This document shows, one piece after another, positions 9,401 to 16,628 of a stretch of 64,000 nt of DNA (the first letter of the stretch is position 1; the number at the start of each line of letters is the position of its first letter). The stretch spans positions 124,001 to 188,000 of the forward strand of contig NZ_PGVE01000063.1 in NCBI RefSeq assembly GCF_002860255.1. Direction: 5' to 3'. The stretch comes from Neobacillus cucumis. Its GTDB lineage: Bacteria > Bacillota > Bacilli > Bacillales > Cytobacillaceae. A program made the translations under genes and the position numbers. The notes below the pieces were generated by a model. That model worked only from the letters and a program-made list of their open reading frames with translations. It had not been told where the DNA came from and ran no database searches.

Positions 9401-10277
9401 GAAATCCGATCTTTCAGCCTCCCACTGGACCGTTACCGAAAATGGAATTCGTGGTACGTATACAAGTGATGCAAACTATGTGGCAAAGGAAGCAGCGGGA
9501 GACTTTACGTATGAAACAGATATGATGCTGGGACAATCAGGAGGAGCAGGTTCTATTCTTTTCCGGGCAAGTGAAGATGGCAGAAGCGGTTATTACTTTA
9601 ATCTTGATCCGAATATGAAATTGTTCCGTCTTTTTTACAAGATTGACGGCCGCTTTGAGGACCGTATGGTTATTGCAAAAGTGCCATCCTTTATTCAACC
9701 AGGGAAGACGTATAAAGTAAAAATAGAAGCGAAAGGTCCTCACATCCAGATTCATGTAGATGGACAGAAAATTATCGATTTACAGGATGGGACCTTTGCA
9801 GAAGGACATTTTGGGTTAAATGTATTTGGAGGCCAAGCGTCCTATCAGAATGTGAATGTCAGCAATCTGTCTTTGGCTGATTTAACCGTTACAAGCTTTA
9901 CAAATAAAGCATTAGGCAAAGCGCTTTATACAGCTAAGTCAGAGAACGGTGAGCCTGTGACAATAATTGATGCTGCCAAAGCTGTAAACTGGACTTTAGT
10001 ACCAACAGGTGACGAATACGGTTCTTATTCGATACGTACTGAGGGCGGGAAAGCACTTGACCTGGATACAGGGCAAAATAAAATTCAGCTCTATAACTAT
10101 CTTGGCTATAACAATCAGCGCTGGATTCTTACAAAAAATGAAAATGGTACGGTAACAATTACATCTGTTCATAACGGGAAGGCACTTGAAATATCAGAAG
10201 AGGGTATTTTGACACTAAACGATGGGAATCCAGATTTAGAGCGGCAGCAGTGGACCCTTTCATCTGAATTAAGATAA
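6486..10277 (+). CDS. Secreted multidomain GH32 fructanase (levanase/inulinase-like)
   Basis: Extracellular enzyme for polymeric fructans. Domain order as read: signal peptide (about 1-35); two beta-sandwich lectin-like modules (about 50-215 and 220-378) resembling the CBM66/DUF1080 type; GH32 catalytic domain from about 386, with nucleophile D401 (motif SDPNG, Ser replacing the usual Asn), stabiliser D529 (FRDP) and acid/base E580 (WECPD); the GH32 beta-sandwich (FVDNSSIEVFANDG); a Big_2 immunoglobulin-like module (about 880-960); a third lectin-like module (about 965-1135); and a ricin-B-like tail with two QxW-type repeats (NQRWIL, RQQWTL). There is no LPXTG anchor. At 1263 residues it is almost twice the size of B. 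subtilis SacC (established to carry CBM66). ATG 6486 follows AGAGGGCAAAGG. The substrate (levan or inulin) is inferred. Confidence 0.88.
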   Translation: MKSTLKKWTFVFLSIVLIMAAMGTIFTHPTTGKATESTETGEGSTIIENTTKANTNLTDWQVKGKGTLEDTEQGLLLTSEPKGNVMAISGVISEDFIFEADVKIIDKNADATLVFRSNEDGWDSYMLQIVPNAGIIRLRDARDESRLKVEHLVNLQEGGIYHLMVKAVGDHLQVYWGDHYAPVIDVHNDLYKKGLLGLYVWDGSALFQNVSVSKLSSNLVSSQYKEGSWEPNIKGLKGIAVDGGEAKQIYNKSESDFVLEGNISFDQDLAKAGLLFRTNEQGTTGYQAVLIKEGNSVKAQLEKADGTVLKTSDRIYKTQEGSIHHLEIITNGNQMELYVDGYTDAAVKVTDTSYSTGLAGFIVKSGTAYFQDVYVVPLSSYYEEKYRPDYHYTPARGSVSDPNGLVYFEGEYHLFHQDGGTWAHAVSKDLVNWKRLPIALPWNDYGHVWSGSAIADVTNASGLFTHAGGKGLIAYYTSFNPDGPNGNQRVGLAYSTDQGRTWKYSTEHPIVIENPGKNGDDLGGWDFRDPKVVRDETNNRWIMVVSGGDHIRFFTSTNLIDWKLTDNFGYGNYVRGGVWECPDLFELPIDGTGEKKWVLMISTGANPKTQGSDAEYFIGNLTAEGKFINDNPAGTVLKADYGKEFYASTSFANMPDNRRVMLAWMTNWDYPFAFPTTGWKGELTIPREVRLVNTSDGLRLAQAPIKELQTIRSTIFQAQNKAVNPTNASSLMKGIYSGAFEIEAEIEIPEDSKTTEFGFHVREGAGQKTVVGYKTEDNLLFVDRAESGETDFSSLFSTLHEAPLKPNNKRIKLNLFVDNSSIEVFANDGKVVFSDVIFPDPSSRSMNFYTKGGEVKVVSLNVHSLSNTWNPYVDEGTSIVMDSNQREMNIGDSLTLFASVKNGKGKGTQPIEWKSSNPNVVRVASTADSKAELKAGSKGEAIITASEPNGKASASVVVRVYDGEFYTNLTGWKSDLSASHWTVTENGIRGTYTSDANYVAKEAAGDFTYETDMMLGQSGGAGSILFRASEDGRSGYYFNLDPNMKLFRLFYKIDGRFEDRMVIAKVPSFIQPGKTYKVKIEAKGPHIQIHVDGQKIIDLQDGTFAEGHFGLNVFGGQASYQNVNVSNLSLADLTVTSFTNKALGKALYTAKSENGEPVTIIDAAKAVNWTLVPTGDEYGSYSIRTEGGKALDLDTGQNKIQLYNYLGYNNQRWILTKNENGTVTITSVHNGKALEISEEGILTLNDGNPDLERQQWTLSSELR

Positions 10278-10282
10278 GTTGC

Positions 10283-10330
10283 AAAAGAAAAGCATTGCAG
10301 TGCCTATCGGACAGGAATGCTTTTTCTTTT
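10283..10330 (+). terminator. Terminator after the secreted fructanase gene
   Basis: AAAAGAAAAGCATT pairs with AATGCTTTTTCTTTT around a loop, and the 3' arm is itself T-rich. It closes the fructan locus. Confidence 0.75.
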
Positions 10331-10357
10331 GTGTCGAGGGGCAGCTTATGATAAAAA

Positions 10358-10421
10358 TAGCAAAATAGTATATGTTTTCATTAGATGGTCTATGTTTTAT
10401 CACTTATATACGATATAAGAT
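10358..10421 (+). promoter_or_regulatory. Shared promoter/activator element, copy A
   Basis: First of three matching elements (others at 16477 and 18551). Each has TAGCARAATAGTA, then TCTATGTT exactly 31 bp downstream of the first block, then TATAAGAT exactly 25 bp further. The TATAAG block fits a -10 box with a weak -35 (TATGTT) at a 17-bp spacer. Two direct half-sites, ATAGTATATGTTTT and ATGGTCTATGTTTT, lie 20 bp apart, the downstream one overlapping the -35. This layout is usual for AraC-family activators; the link to the AraC gene at 17756-18529 is inferred. Confidence 0.7.
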
Positions 10422-10490
10422 AGGTTTATGAATTTTAAGCGTTTTCTTTTCGGGGGATAAATTTTGAAAATTGGGTGGGAGGAATTGAAC

Positions 10491-11594
10491 ATGACTGAAA
10501 AATTACGTGTTGCCATTATTGGCTGTGGTGGAATTGCGAAGGGGAAACATATGCCTAGTTTGGCTAAACTTGAACAGGTAGAAATGGTTGCTTTTTGTGA
10601 TATTGAAGAAGAGCGTGCGATTGAGGCAGCATCTAAATATGGTACAGAGGACGCTGCGGTGTATGTAGATTTCCGAGAATTGTTAAAGGACAAGACCATT
10701 GATGTAGTCCATGTATGTACGCCTAATGATTCTCATGCCGATATCACCGTCGCGGCATTGGAAGCGGACAAACATGTAATGTGTGAAAAACCGATGGCCA
10801 AAACAGCTGCGGATGCTAGAAGAATGGTAGAAGCTGCAAAAAGGACAGGAAAGAAATTAACAATTGGGTACCAGAATCGTTTCCGTACCGACAGTCAGTA
10901 CCTGCAAAAGGTATGTGAACGTGGTGACTTAGGTGAAATTTATTATGCTAAGGCCCATGCGATTCGCCGCCGTGCGGTTCCTACATGGGGAGTATTCTTG
11001 GATGAAGAGAAACAAGGCGGAGGACCATTAATTGATATCGGAACTCATGCGCTGGATTTAACTCTTTGGATGATGAATAACTATAAGCCAAAAGCTGTTT
11101 TAGGAAGTACGTTTCATAAGCTTGGGCAAAAGAAGAATGCTGCAAATGCCTGGGGACCTTGGGATCCAGAGAAATTTAAAGTAGAGGATTCAGCCTTCGG
11201 TTATATCACGATGGAAAATGGTGCTACAATCATGCTTGAATCTAGTTGGGCTATTAATATGCTGCAGACTGGAGAAGCCCAATGTACTCTATGCGGAACA
11301 GAGGGCGGAGCAGATATGTGGGACGGCCTTCGCATCAATGGAGAGGATTTTAGTAAGTTGTACACAAATCACATCAATTTGGATGCAAAAGGTGTAGATT
11401 TTTATGATGGTGAAACGGAAGGTGCAGCGGAATTAGAAGCGAGATTGTGGATTGAAAGTATCTTAAAAGATACCGAACCTGTTGTTAAACCAGAAGAAGC
11501 TCTAGTCGTAACTGAAATTTTAGAAGCTATCTATACGTCAGCGCAAACAGGGGAAGCTGTTTACTTTACAGAAAAACTTGCAGTTAAACATTAA
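10491..11594 (+). CDS. Gfo/Idh/MocA-family oxidoreductase
   Basis: Predicted NAD(P)-dependent sugar dehydrogenase. Visible features are the Rossmann motif IIGCGGIAKGKH at the N-terminus, the catalytic EKP motif in VMCEKPMAKT near residue 98, and the C-terminal GGPLIDIGTHALDL active-site stretch. The frame extends upstream to a TTG at 10464, but ATG 10491 is preceded by GGGAGGAA and is the better start, giving 367 residues. It is transcribed alone, between the shared promoter element at 10358 and a strong terminator at 11623. That promoter is shared with two other genes of the sugar island, which ties this gene functionally to them rather than to the fructan locus on its left. Substrate unknown. 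Confidence 0.85.
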   Translation: MTEKLRVAIIGCGGIAKGKHMPSLAKLEQVEMVAFCDIEEERAIEAASKYGTEDAAVYVDFRELLKDKTIDVVHVCTPNDSHADITVAALEADKHVMCEKPMAKTAADARRMVEAAKRTGKKLTIGYQNRFRTDSQYLQKVCERGDLGEIYYAKAHAIRRRAVPTWGVFLDEEKQGGGPLIDIGTHALDLTLWMMNNYKPKAVLGSTFHKLGQKKNAANAWGPWDPEKFKVEDSAFGYITMENGATIMLESSWAINMLQTGEAQCTLCGTEGGADMWDGLRINGEDFSKLYTNHINLDAKGVDFYDGETEGAAELEARLWIESILKDTEPVVKPEEALVVTEILEAIYTSAQTGEAVYFTEKLAVKH

Positions 11595-11622
11595 TAAACA
11601 TTTAATCATATGAAGAGAATGG

Positions 11623-11660
11623 GTGACCCTGGTTTGTTTTCAAACCAGGGTCACTTAATA
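11623..11660 (+). terminator. Strong hairpin terminator
   Basis: GTGACCCTGGTTTG and CAAACCAGGGTCAC form a perfect 14-bp stem with a TTTT loop. The tail TTAATATATT is only weakly T-rich, but stem strength and position between two transcription units support termination. Confidence 0.75.
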
Positions 11661-11729
11661 TATTAAAAGGATTTATTCCGTTCCCTACTTTTTGAAATAT
11701 ATAACTATTCAGGAAAATATATATTGAAA

Positions 11730-11757
11730 TTGAGGGTTAAATCTATTAATGTATAAA
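11730..11757 (+). promoter_or_regulatory. Candidate promoter of the lacI-type gene
   Basis: TTGAGG and TATAAA are separated by 16 bp. A palindromic operator lies immediately downstream of the -10, where a bound repressor would block initiation. The RBS-rich leader and TTG start follow about 75 bp further on. Confidence 0.5.
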
Positions 11758-11784
11758 TGTAATCGCTTTTTGAAATCGATTACA
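11758..11784 (+). promoter_or_regulatory. Operator O1: LacI/CcpA-type palindromes upstream of the regulator
   Basis: TTGAAATCGATTACA (11770-11784) matches the cre consensus WTGNAANCGNWNNCW at every fixed position and is a near-palindrome centred on CG. A further TGTAATCG at 11758 makes an inverted pair with CGATTACA. It is nearly identical to the site at 12825, so both the local LacI protein and CcpA are possible binders. Confidence 0.65.
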
Positions 11785-11831
11785 TTAAGGGGGATATCTT
11801 TTTAAAAGGAGGGAAAAGGGGGGATTTTTGT

Positions 11832-12845
11832 TTGGCAACGATTGCTGATGTAGCAAAAAGAGCAGGGCTTTCAAGAGCTACCGTTTCAAGGGTAATTAAC
11901 AACCATCCAAATGTGACAGAAGATAAGAAAAGGTTAGTTCGGGAAGCAATGGAGTTGTTAAAGTACGTTCCAAATACAACTGCTCAAAGACTTCGGAACC
12001 AAAGAACAGACACCATTGCAATACTAGTTCCAGTCCTTACTAACCCATTTTTCGCCTATTTACTGGAGGCGATGGATATGGTAGCAACTACGAACCATTT
12101 TCAGTTACTTATTTGCCAGACGAGATATAGTAAGCAGAAGGAACTGGATTTTCTGGAGCTATTAAGAACAAAACAAGTAGATGGTTTAATTTTAACTTCA
12201 TACGAAAACGATTGGAAACAAATTGAACCGTATTCAGCATTTGGTCCCATGATCCTATGCAATGAATATGAAAGAAACTCAATTGTTTCAATTATTCGGA
12301 TGGATCAATTTGAGGCGAGCTACATAGGAACACGGCACTTGATAGAACAAGGCCATGAAAGAATTGCGTGTACCTGTGGCGATAAAAGTAACCTAGCCAA
12401 GGATCGACAAGCTGGTTACAGGAAAGCTCTTGAGGAAAACGGGCTTTTGGTTCAAGAGGAATGGATATTTTCGAATGTATTCGATATTGAGGACGGTAAA
12501 AGGGTATTAAGAACGATTATGAATTTGAAAGATGCACCTACAGCCGTTTTTACCGGGAGTGACCAGGTGGCAGCGGGAATGATTATGGCAGCTAAGGCGA
12601 TGGGAAAAAATGTGCCGAGTGATATTGCCATCATTGGTTTCGATGACCAGCCCATTGCCAGAGTAGTAGAGCCGGCGCTCACAACCATAAGACAACCCAT
12701 TGAAGAACTTGGAAAAACAGCAATGGAAGTAATGATTGATTTCATTAACTTAAAGAAAGATGTCAGCCACCAAGAGATTCTATTACCCTATGATTTGGTA
12801 ATTAGAGATTCAACTATGTCAAAATTGAAATCGATTTCAAAATAG
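11832..12845 (+). CDS. LacI-family transcriptional regulator of the sugar island
   Basis: DNA-binding repressor that responds to a sugar ligand. The N-terminal LacI helix-turn-helix is clear: TIADVAKRAGLSRATVSRVI at residues 3-22, followed by the hinge-type VPNTTAQRLR. A periplasmic-binding-protein-like ligand domain follows, with the family stretch IIGFDDQPIARVVEPALTTIRQP near residues 260-285. At 337 residues it is full length. The start is the TTG at 11832, downstream of two purine-rich ribosome binding site blocks (GGAGGG and GGGGGG). It is bracketed by two near-identical palindromes (11770 and 12825), pointing to autoregulation and control of the ABC importer genes directly downstream. 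The sugar ligand cannot be told from sequence. Confidence 0.9.
   Translation: MATIADVAKRAGLSRATVSRVINNHPNVTEDKKRLVREAMELLKYVPNTTAQRLRNQRTDTIAILVPVLTNPFFAYLLEAMDMVATTNHFQLLICQTRYSKQKELDFLELLRTKQVDGLILTSYENDWKQIEPYSAFGPMILCNEYERNSIVSIIRMDQFEASYIGTRHLIEQGHERIACTCGDKSNLAKDRQAGYRKALEENGLLVQEEWIFSNVFDIEDGKRVLRTIMNLKDAPTAVFTGSDQVAAGMIMAAKAMGKNVPSDIAIIGFDDQPIARVVEPALTTIRQPIEELGKTAMEVMIDFINLKKDVSHQEILLPYDLVIRDSTMSKLKSISK
12825..12840 (+). promoter_or_regulatory. Operator O2: perfect 16-bp palindrome in the 3' end of the lacI gene
   Basis: TTGAAATCGATTTCAA is a perfect palindrome and also satisfies the cre consensus. It overlaps the last codons of the LacI gene (KSISK) and sits 16 bp before the binding-protein start, so a bound repressor could act as a promoter block or a roadblock to read-through. 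Confidence 0.7.
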
Positions 12846-12856
12846 GGGGAAGAACA

Positions 12857-14170
12857 TTGAAAAAGTCGAAAAAAGCAAAACTTTTAGCTGTATTTGCTAC
12901 ATTATCCTTGGCACTAGCTGCTTGTAGTTCCGATCAATCAAGTACACAGGAAAAGCCAGCTGGAGATAAGACTAAGACAGCATCCGAGCAAAAAGTAAAA
13001 TTAGTATATGCACGCGGGAAGGATGTAACGAAGGGAACGGAAAAAATGGTGGAAGCCTTTGAAGCATCCCATCCAAATATTGATATTGAGTTCCGGGAGA
13101 TGCCATCTGATACAGGAAAGCAGCATGATGCATATATAACGGCTTTTAATGCAAAATCTTCTGAAATTGATGTTATTGATATGGATGTTATTTGGCCTGC
13201 TGAATTTGCTCAAGCTGGTTATGTGCTTCCACTTGACCGCTTTATCCAGCAGGATGGAATTGACTTAAATGAATATAACCAGGGAGCTTTAGGTGCAGCT
13301 CAGTTTAACGGTAAACAATGGGCCCTTCCAAAATTTGTCGATGCAGGTCTACTTTACTATCGAAAAGACCTAGTTAAAGCAGACGAAGTACCAAAAACCT
13401 GGGATGAGTTATTGGCAAAAGCAAAAGAAAAGAAGGGACAGGGAAACACAAAATTCGGTTATGTTTTCCAATCCAAACAGTATGAGGGACTTGTGTGTAA
13501 CGCTGTAGAATTTGTCGCGTCCTATGGCGGAGCATTTATCGATAAAAATGGTAATGTAGCCGTAAATAGCCCTGAAGCAATCAAAGGTTTAAAGAAATTA
13601 GTTGAAGTTGCCAAGTCTGATGTAGTACCTGGTAATGTAACAACCTTTACTGAAGTTGAATCAGATCAAGCATTTATTGAAGGCCAAACGGTATTCTTAC
13701 GTAACTGGCCATATGAATACGCTAGTGCAAATGACAAAGATAAGTCCAAAATTGTTGGTCAAGTAGGCGTAGCACCACTTCCAGCAGGTGATAAAGGTTC
13801 TGCGGCAGCACTAGGCGGTTGGATGGCCGGTATCAATAAATATTCCAAGCATCCAAAAGAATCATGGGAATTTTTAAAGTTCATGGCAGGTGCTGAGGGT
13901 CAAAAAATTGATGCAATCTACGGAGGACATGCACCAACTATTACAAAGCTTTACCAAGATCAAGAGATTCTTCAAGCGAATCCAACTTTTGCTGATAAAG
14001 GCTTCGTAGACGGTTTAAGTGCAGCAGTTTCTCGACCAGTCGCTCCGAATTACCCTGAAATTTCTGAGATTATTCAAATTAATATTTCAAAAGCAATTGC
14101 AGGGGAACAGACCGTGGAACAAGCGGCTCAAAATATGGAGAAAGAAATGAAGGCAGCCCTTAATAAGTAA
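12857..14170 (+). CDS. Sugar-binding lipoprotein of an ABC importer (family 1 solute-binding protein)
   Basis: Extracellular substrate-binding component. The signal peptide ends in the lipobox LAAC (Cys at about residue 22), followed by a Ser/Gln/Lys-rich linker. The mature 437-residue protein has the family 1 binding-protein pattern, including YYRKDLVKADEVPKTWDELL near residues 170-190 and GGWMAGINKYSKHP near residues 315-330. The start is the TTG at 12857 behind AGGGGGAAG. It follows the LacI gene by 11 bp, with an operator in between. An intergenic hairpin separates it from the permease genes, a common way to keep binding protein in excess. Similar proteins serve trehalose, maltose and other alpha-glucosides; the island's GH13 enzyme supports an alpha-glucoside. 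Confidence 0.92.
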   Translation: MKKSKKAKLLAVFATLSLALAACSSDQSSTQEKPAGDKTKTASEQKVKLVYARGKDVTKGTEKMVEAFEASHPNIDIEFREMPSDTGKQHDAYITAFNAKSSEIDVIDMDVIWPAEFAQAGYVLPLDRFIQQDGIDLNEYNQGALGAAQFNGKQWALPKFVDAGLLYYRKDLVKADEVPKTWDELLAKAKEKKGQGNTKFGYVFQSKQYEGLVCNAVEFVASYGGAFIDKNGNVAVNSPEAIKGLKKLVEVAKSDVVPGNVTTFTEVESDQAFIEGQTVFLRNWPYEYASANDKDKSKIVGQVGVAPLPAGDKGSAAALGGWMAGINKYSKHPKESWEFLKFMAGAEGQKIDAIYGGHAPTITKLYQDQEILQANPTFADKGFVDGLSAAVSRPVAPNYPEISEIIQINISKAIAGEQTVEQAAQNMEKEMKAALNK

Positions 14171-14183
14171 TATTTAGAAGCCA

Positions 14184-14213
14184 GGATTAGCCTTCCTCTT
14201 GGAGGGCTAATCC
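14184..14213 (+). terminator. Intercistronic hairpin between binding-protein and permease genes
   Basis: GGATTAGCCTTCC pairs with GGAGGGCTAATCC around a TCTT loop. No long T-run follows, so it is more likely an mRNA-stabilising or partial-termination structure than a full stop. Confidence 0.6.
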
Positions 14214-14242
14214 GTTTAAATCCCTAAAAAGGAGGGGTTAAC

Positions 14243-15607
14243 GTGAAAAATAGTGCCCTTAAAGTAGAAACAGATGATTATAAAGCATCCATTAGAAATA
14301 CTTCTATGACCCCGAAAAAGAAAAGAAAAAAACTCTTTACTGAGAAAACGGCAGGATATTATCTTGTGGCACCTGCTATGATTTTAATCTTCCTCATTGC
14401 CATTTGGCCTGTTTTGCAATCCTTTTATTTTAGTTTGTTTGATCTAAAATTAAACAATCCCACAAAATCAGAAGTCCATTTAAGTTATAATATCGACTTA
14501 GAACGATACCTGAATAACTATCCATTTTTAATTGGAGCCATTGACAATGAAATAAAGAGTGGGAATGGCGCCGAGGAGCTTCAGCCCATAAAAGATCAAC
14601 TGCAGTCCTTAGATAAAAAGATACGCAGTAATTCTGAAATAAGCTCAAAATATGATTCCGTAAACGATAAGTTAATGAATTTTGAACAGGTCACCTCTGA
14701 TTTAAGCATTGCAAAAATTAATAGAACAATGGCTAAAGAATACGAAAATACCTCCGAAATTATTAATAATAAAATCAAGAAATTGTCCGTTAAGGTTAAG
14801 TTATCACAAGAGAAGAAACTCCTTGGATTAGCTTCAGGTTATGGAGATGCGCTCATTCAGCCTAATTTTATCGGCTTACAACATTACAAAGATAATCTAA
14901 CTTCCAGCAGAATGTGGAAGGCGATTGGAAATACTACCACATTTACGATTATTTCTGTCTTTGTTGAATTAGTTCTTGGACTAGCGATTGCCCTTTTAAT
15001 TAATAAGGCATTCATTGGACGAGGCCTTATCAGGGCGAGCATTCTGATTCCTTGGGCCATTCCAACCGCAGTCTCTGCTCTAATGTGGAAATTCTTATAT
15101 GATGGTCAAAATGGGATTATTGCCAAGATTTTTGCTGATCTCGGGTTAGTCGATCAGATGGAAAAACTTCTTGTAACAGACACGGGAGCAATGTTTTCGG
15201 TCATCTTTTCTGATGTTTGGAAGACTACTCCATACATGTCTTTGTTGTTATTGGCGGGACTTCAAACCATTTCAGACTCCCTTTATGAAGCAGCTTCCAT
15301 TGATGGGGCTGGAAAATGGAAACAATTCATGAAAATTACTTTGCCTTTGTTAAAGTCAAGTATACTTGTTGCACTTCTTTTTAGGACACTAGATGCCTTC
15401 CGTGTCTTTGATTTAATTTATGTTCTAACCGGCGGCGGACCTGCCAACTCTACTGAAACCATTTCTATCCTTGCTTATAAAGTGATGTTTTCTCAAACGA
15501 ATTTTGGTGATGGATCTGCTCTCTCTGTCATTGTATTTATATGCGTAGCCATTATTTCAATGATTTATATCAAGTTTTTGGGCAGAGATTTACTAAATGA
15601 CCGATGA
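14243..15607 (+). CDS. Sugar ABC permease (MalF-like) with a long extracytoplasmic helical insert
   Basis: First membrane subunit of the importer. After a charged cytoplasmic N-terminus, TM1 (about 37-62) is followed by a 130-140 residue hydrophilic segment (about 70-205) rich in Lys, Glu, Asn and Ile/Leu with heptad-like spacing. Only then does the conserved FIGLQHY motif appear (about 207-213), leading into the normal TM core. The EAA loop is EAASIDGAGKWKQFMKITLP. The protein is 454 residues, while simple permeases of this family have about 290-310. The insert is on the outer face by topology and may contact the binding protein or cell wall (inference). Start is GTG 14243 behind GGAGGGG. 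The stop overlaps the open frame of the next permease. Confidence 0.9.
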   Translation: MKNSALKVETDDYKASIRNTSMTPKKKRKKLFTEKTAGYYLVAPAMILIFLIAIWPVLQSFYFSLFDLKLNNPTKSEVHLSYNIDLERYLNNYPFLIGAIDNEIKSGNGAEELQPIKDQLQSLDKKIRSNSEISSKYDSVNDKLMNFEQVTSDLSIAKINRTMAKEYENTSEIINNKIKKLSVKVKLSQEKKLLGLASGYGDALIQPNFIGLQHYKDNLTSSRMWKAIGNTTTFTIISVFVELVLGLAIALLINKAFIGRGLIRASILIPWAIPTAVSALMWKFLYDGQNGIIAKIFADLGLVDQMEKLLVTDTGAMFSVIFSDVWKTTPYMSLLLLAGLQTISDSLYEAASIDGAGKWKQFMKITLPLLKSSILVALLFRTLDAFRVFDLIYVLTGGGPANSTETISILAYKVMFSQTNFGDGSALSVIVFICVAIISMIYIKFLGRDLLNDR

Positions 15608-15648
15608 GGAATTCGACAGTACACCATTTTTTAAGGGGGGATTTTAAT

Positions 15649-16476
15649 ATGAAGAAAAAAGCAAGTCCATTGTTTTATGTGTTTCTCATATTGTTTGTCT
15701 TTGTTGTCATGTTTCCATTTCTATGGATGCTGATTAGTTCCATAAAACCAGCTACTGAATTGTTCGGGGATAAGGCATTCACACCCTACACCTCAGATCC
15801 GACAATGGAGAATTATAAATCTGTTTTCTTTGATCATCCGTTTTTGAGATATTTATGGAATAGTACGGTGGTTTCAACCATTACAACTGTGTATGCCGTT
15901 ACAGTTGCGTCTTTTGCTGCTTATGCCATTGCCAGACTTCAATTTAGAGGAAAAACATTTATTCTAGGGATTGTCTTATCCGTCTCGATGTTTCCACAAA
16001 TTGCAACGATTACACCTATCTATATCTTTTTAAAGAACCTAGGACTAACCAATTCCTATTTAGGATTAATTATTCCATATTCGACCTTTACGCTGCCGCT
16101 CTCTATTTGGATTCTGGTAACCTTTTTCCGTAAAATTCCGCTAGATCTTGAAGAAGCGGCAAAAATAGATGGTGCTACTTTAATGCAAACTTTTTGGAAG
16201 GTTATCATGCCTCTTGCATTACCAGGAATATTTACAACTGCGATTCTTGTTTTCATTGCAGCATGGAATGAGTTCTTTTTTGCCCTTACCATCAATACAG
16301 ACGATAAGTATAAGACGGTACCGATTGGGATTGCTATGTTTCAGGGGCAATTTACCATTCCATGGGGTGAGATTGCCGCGGCAACAGTAGTGGTGAGTGT
16401 TCCACTAGTCATAATGGTTCTTATTTTCCAAAGGAGAATTGTTTCTGGTTTAACCTCGGGTTCAGTTAAAGAATAA
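15649..16476 (+). CDS. Sugar ABC permease (MalG-like)
   Basis: Second membrane subunit of the importer. Six hydrophobic segments are visible, with the EAA loop reading LEEAAKIDGATLMQTFWKVI and the family C-terminus RRIVSGLTSGSVKE. The open frame reaches back to 15604, overlapping the upstream gene, but the ATG at 15649 has AAGGGGGG 8 bp upstream and begins MKKKASPLFYVF, so it is chosen; the protein is then 275 residues, normal for MalG-type permeases. No ATPase gene follows, so a shared MsmX-type ATPase encoded elsewhere is expected. The next promoter element starts directly after its stop codon. Confidence 0.92.
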   Translation: MKKKASPLFYVFLILFVFVVMFPFLWMLISSIKPATELFGDKAFTPYTSDPTMENYKSVFFDHPFLRYLWNSTVVSTITTVYAVTVASFAAYAIARLQFRGKTFILGIVLSVSMFPQIATITPIYIFLKNLGLTNSYLGLIIPYSTFTLPLSIWILVTFFRKIPLDLEEAAKIDGATLMQTFWKVIMPLALPGIFTTAILVFIAAWNEFFFALTINTDDKYKTVPIGIAMFQGQFTIPWGEIAAATVVVSVPLVIMVLIFQRRIVSGLTSGSVKE

Positions 16477-16540
16477 TAGCAAAATAGTATAGGAATTAAT
16501 TATATCATCTATGTTTAAATGGGTTTCCACATTATAAGAT
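16477..16540 (+). promoter_or_regulatory. Shared promoter/activator element, copy B
   Basis: Same blocks and spacing as the copies at 10358 and 18551: TAGCAAAATAGTA at 16477, TCTATGTT at 16508, TATAAGAT at 16533. Here the upstream half-site is degenerate (ATAGTATAGGAATT). Similarity to copy C continues through the -10 into the presumed leader (AATCAAATAAG in both), suggesting the two arose by duplication. Confidence 0.7.
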
Positions 16541-16628
16541 GTAATCAAATAAGTAATGTTTTTATTAAATAATAACGAGTACCATAATTGCCTTTTGGGA
16601 AATGGGTGGCAAAAAAGGAGAGTTTAAA

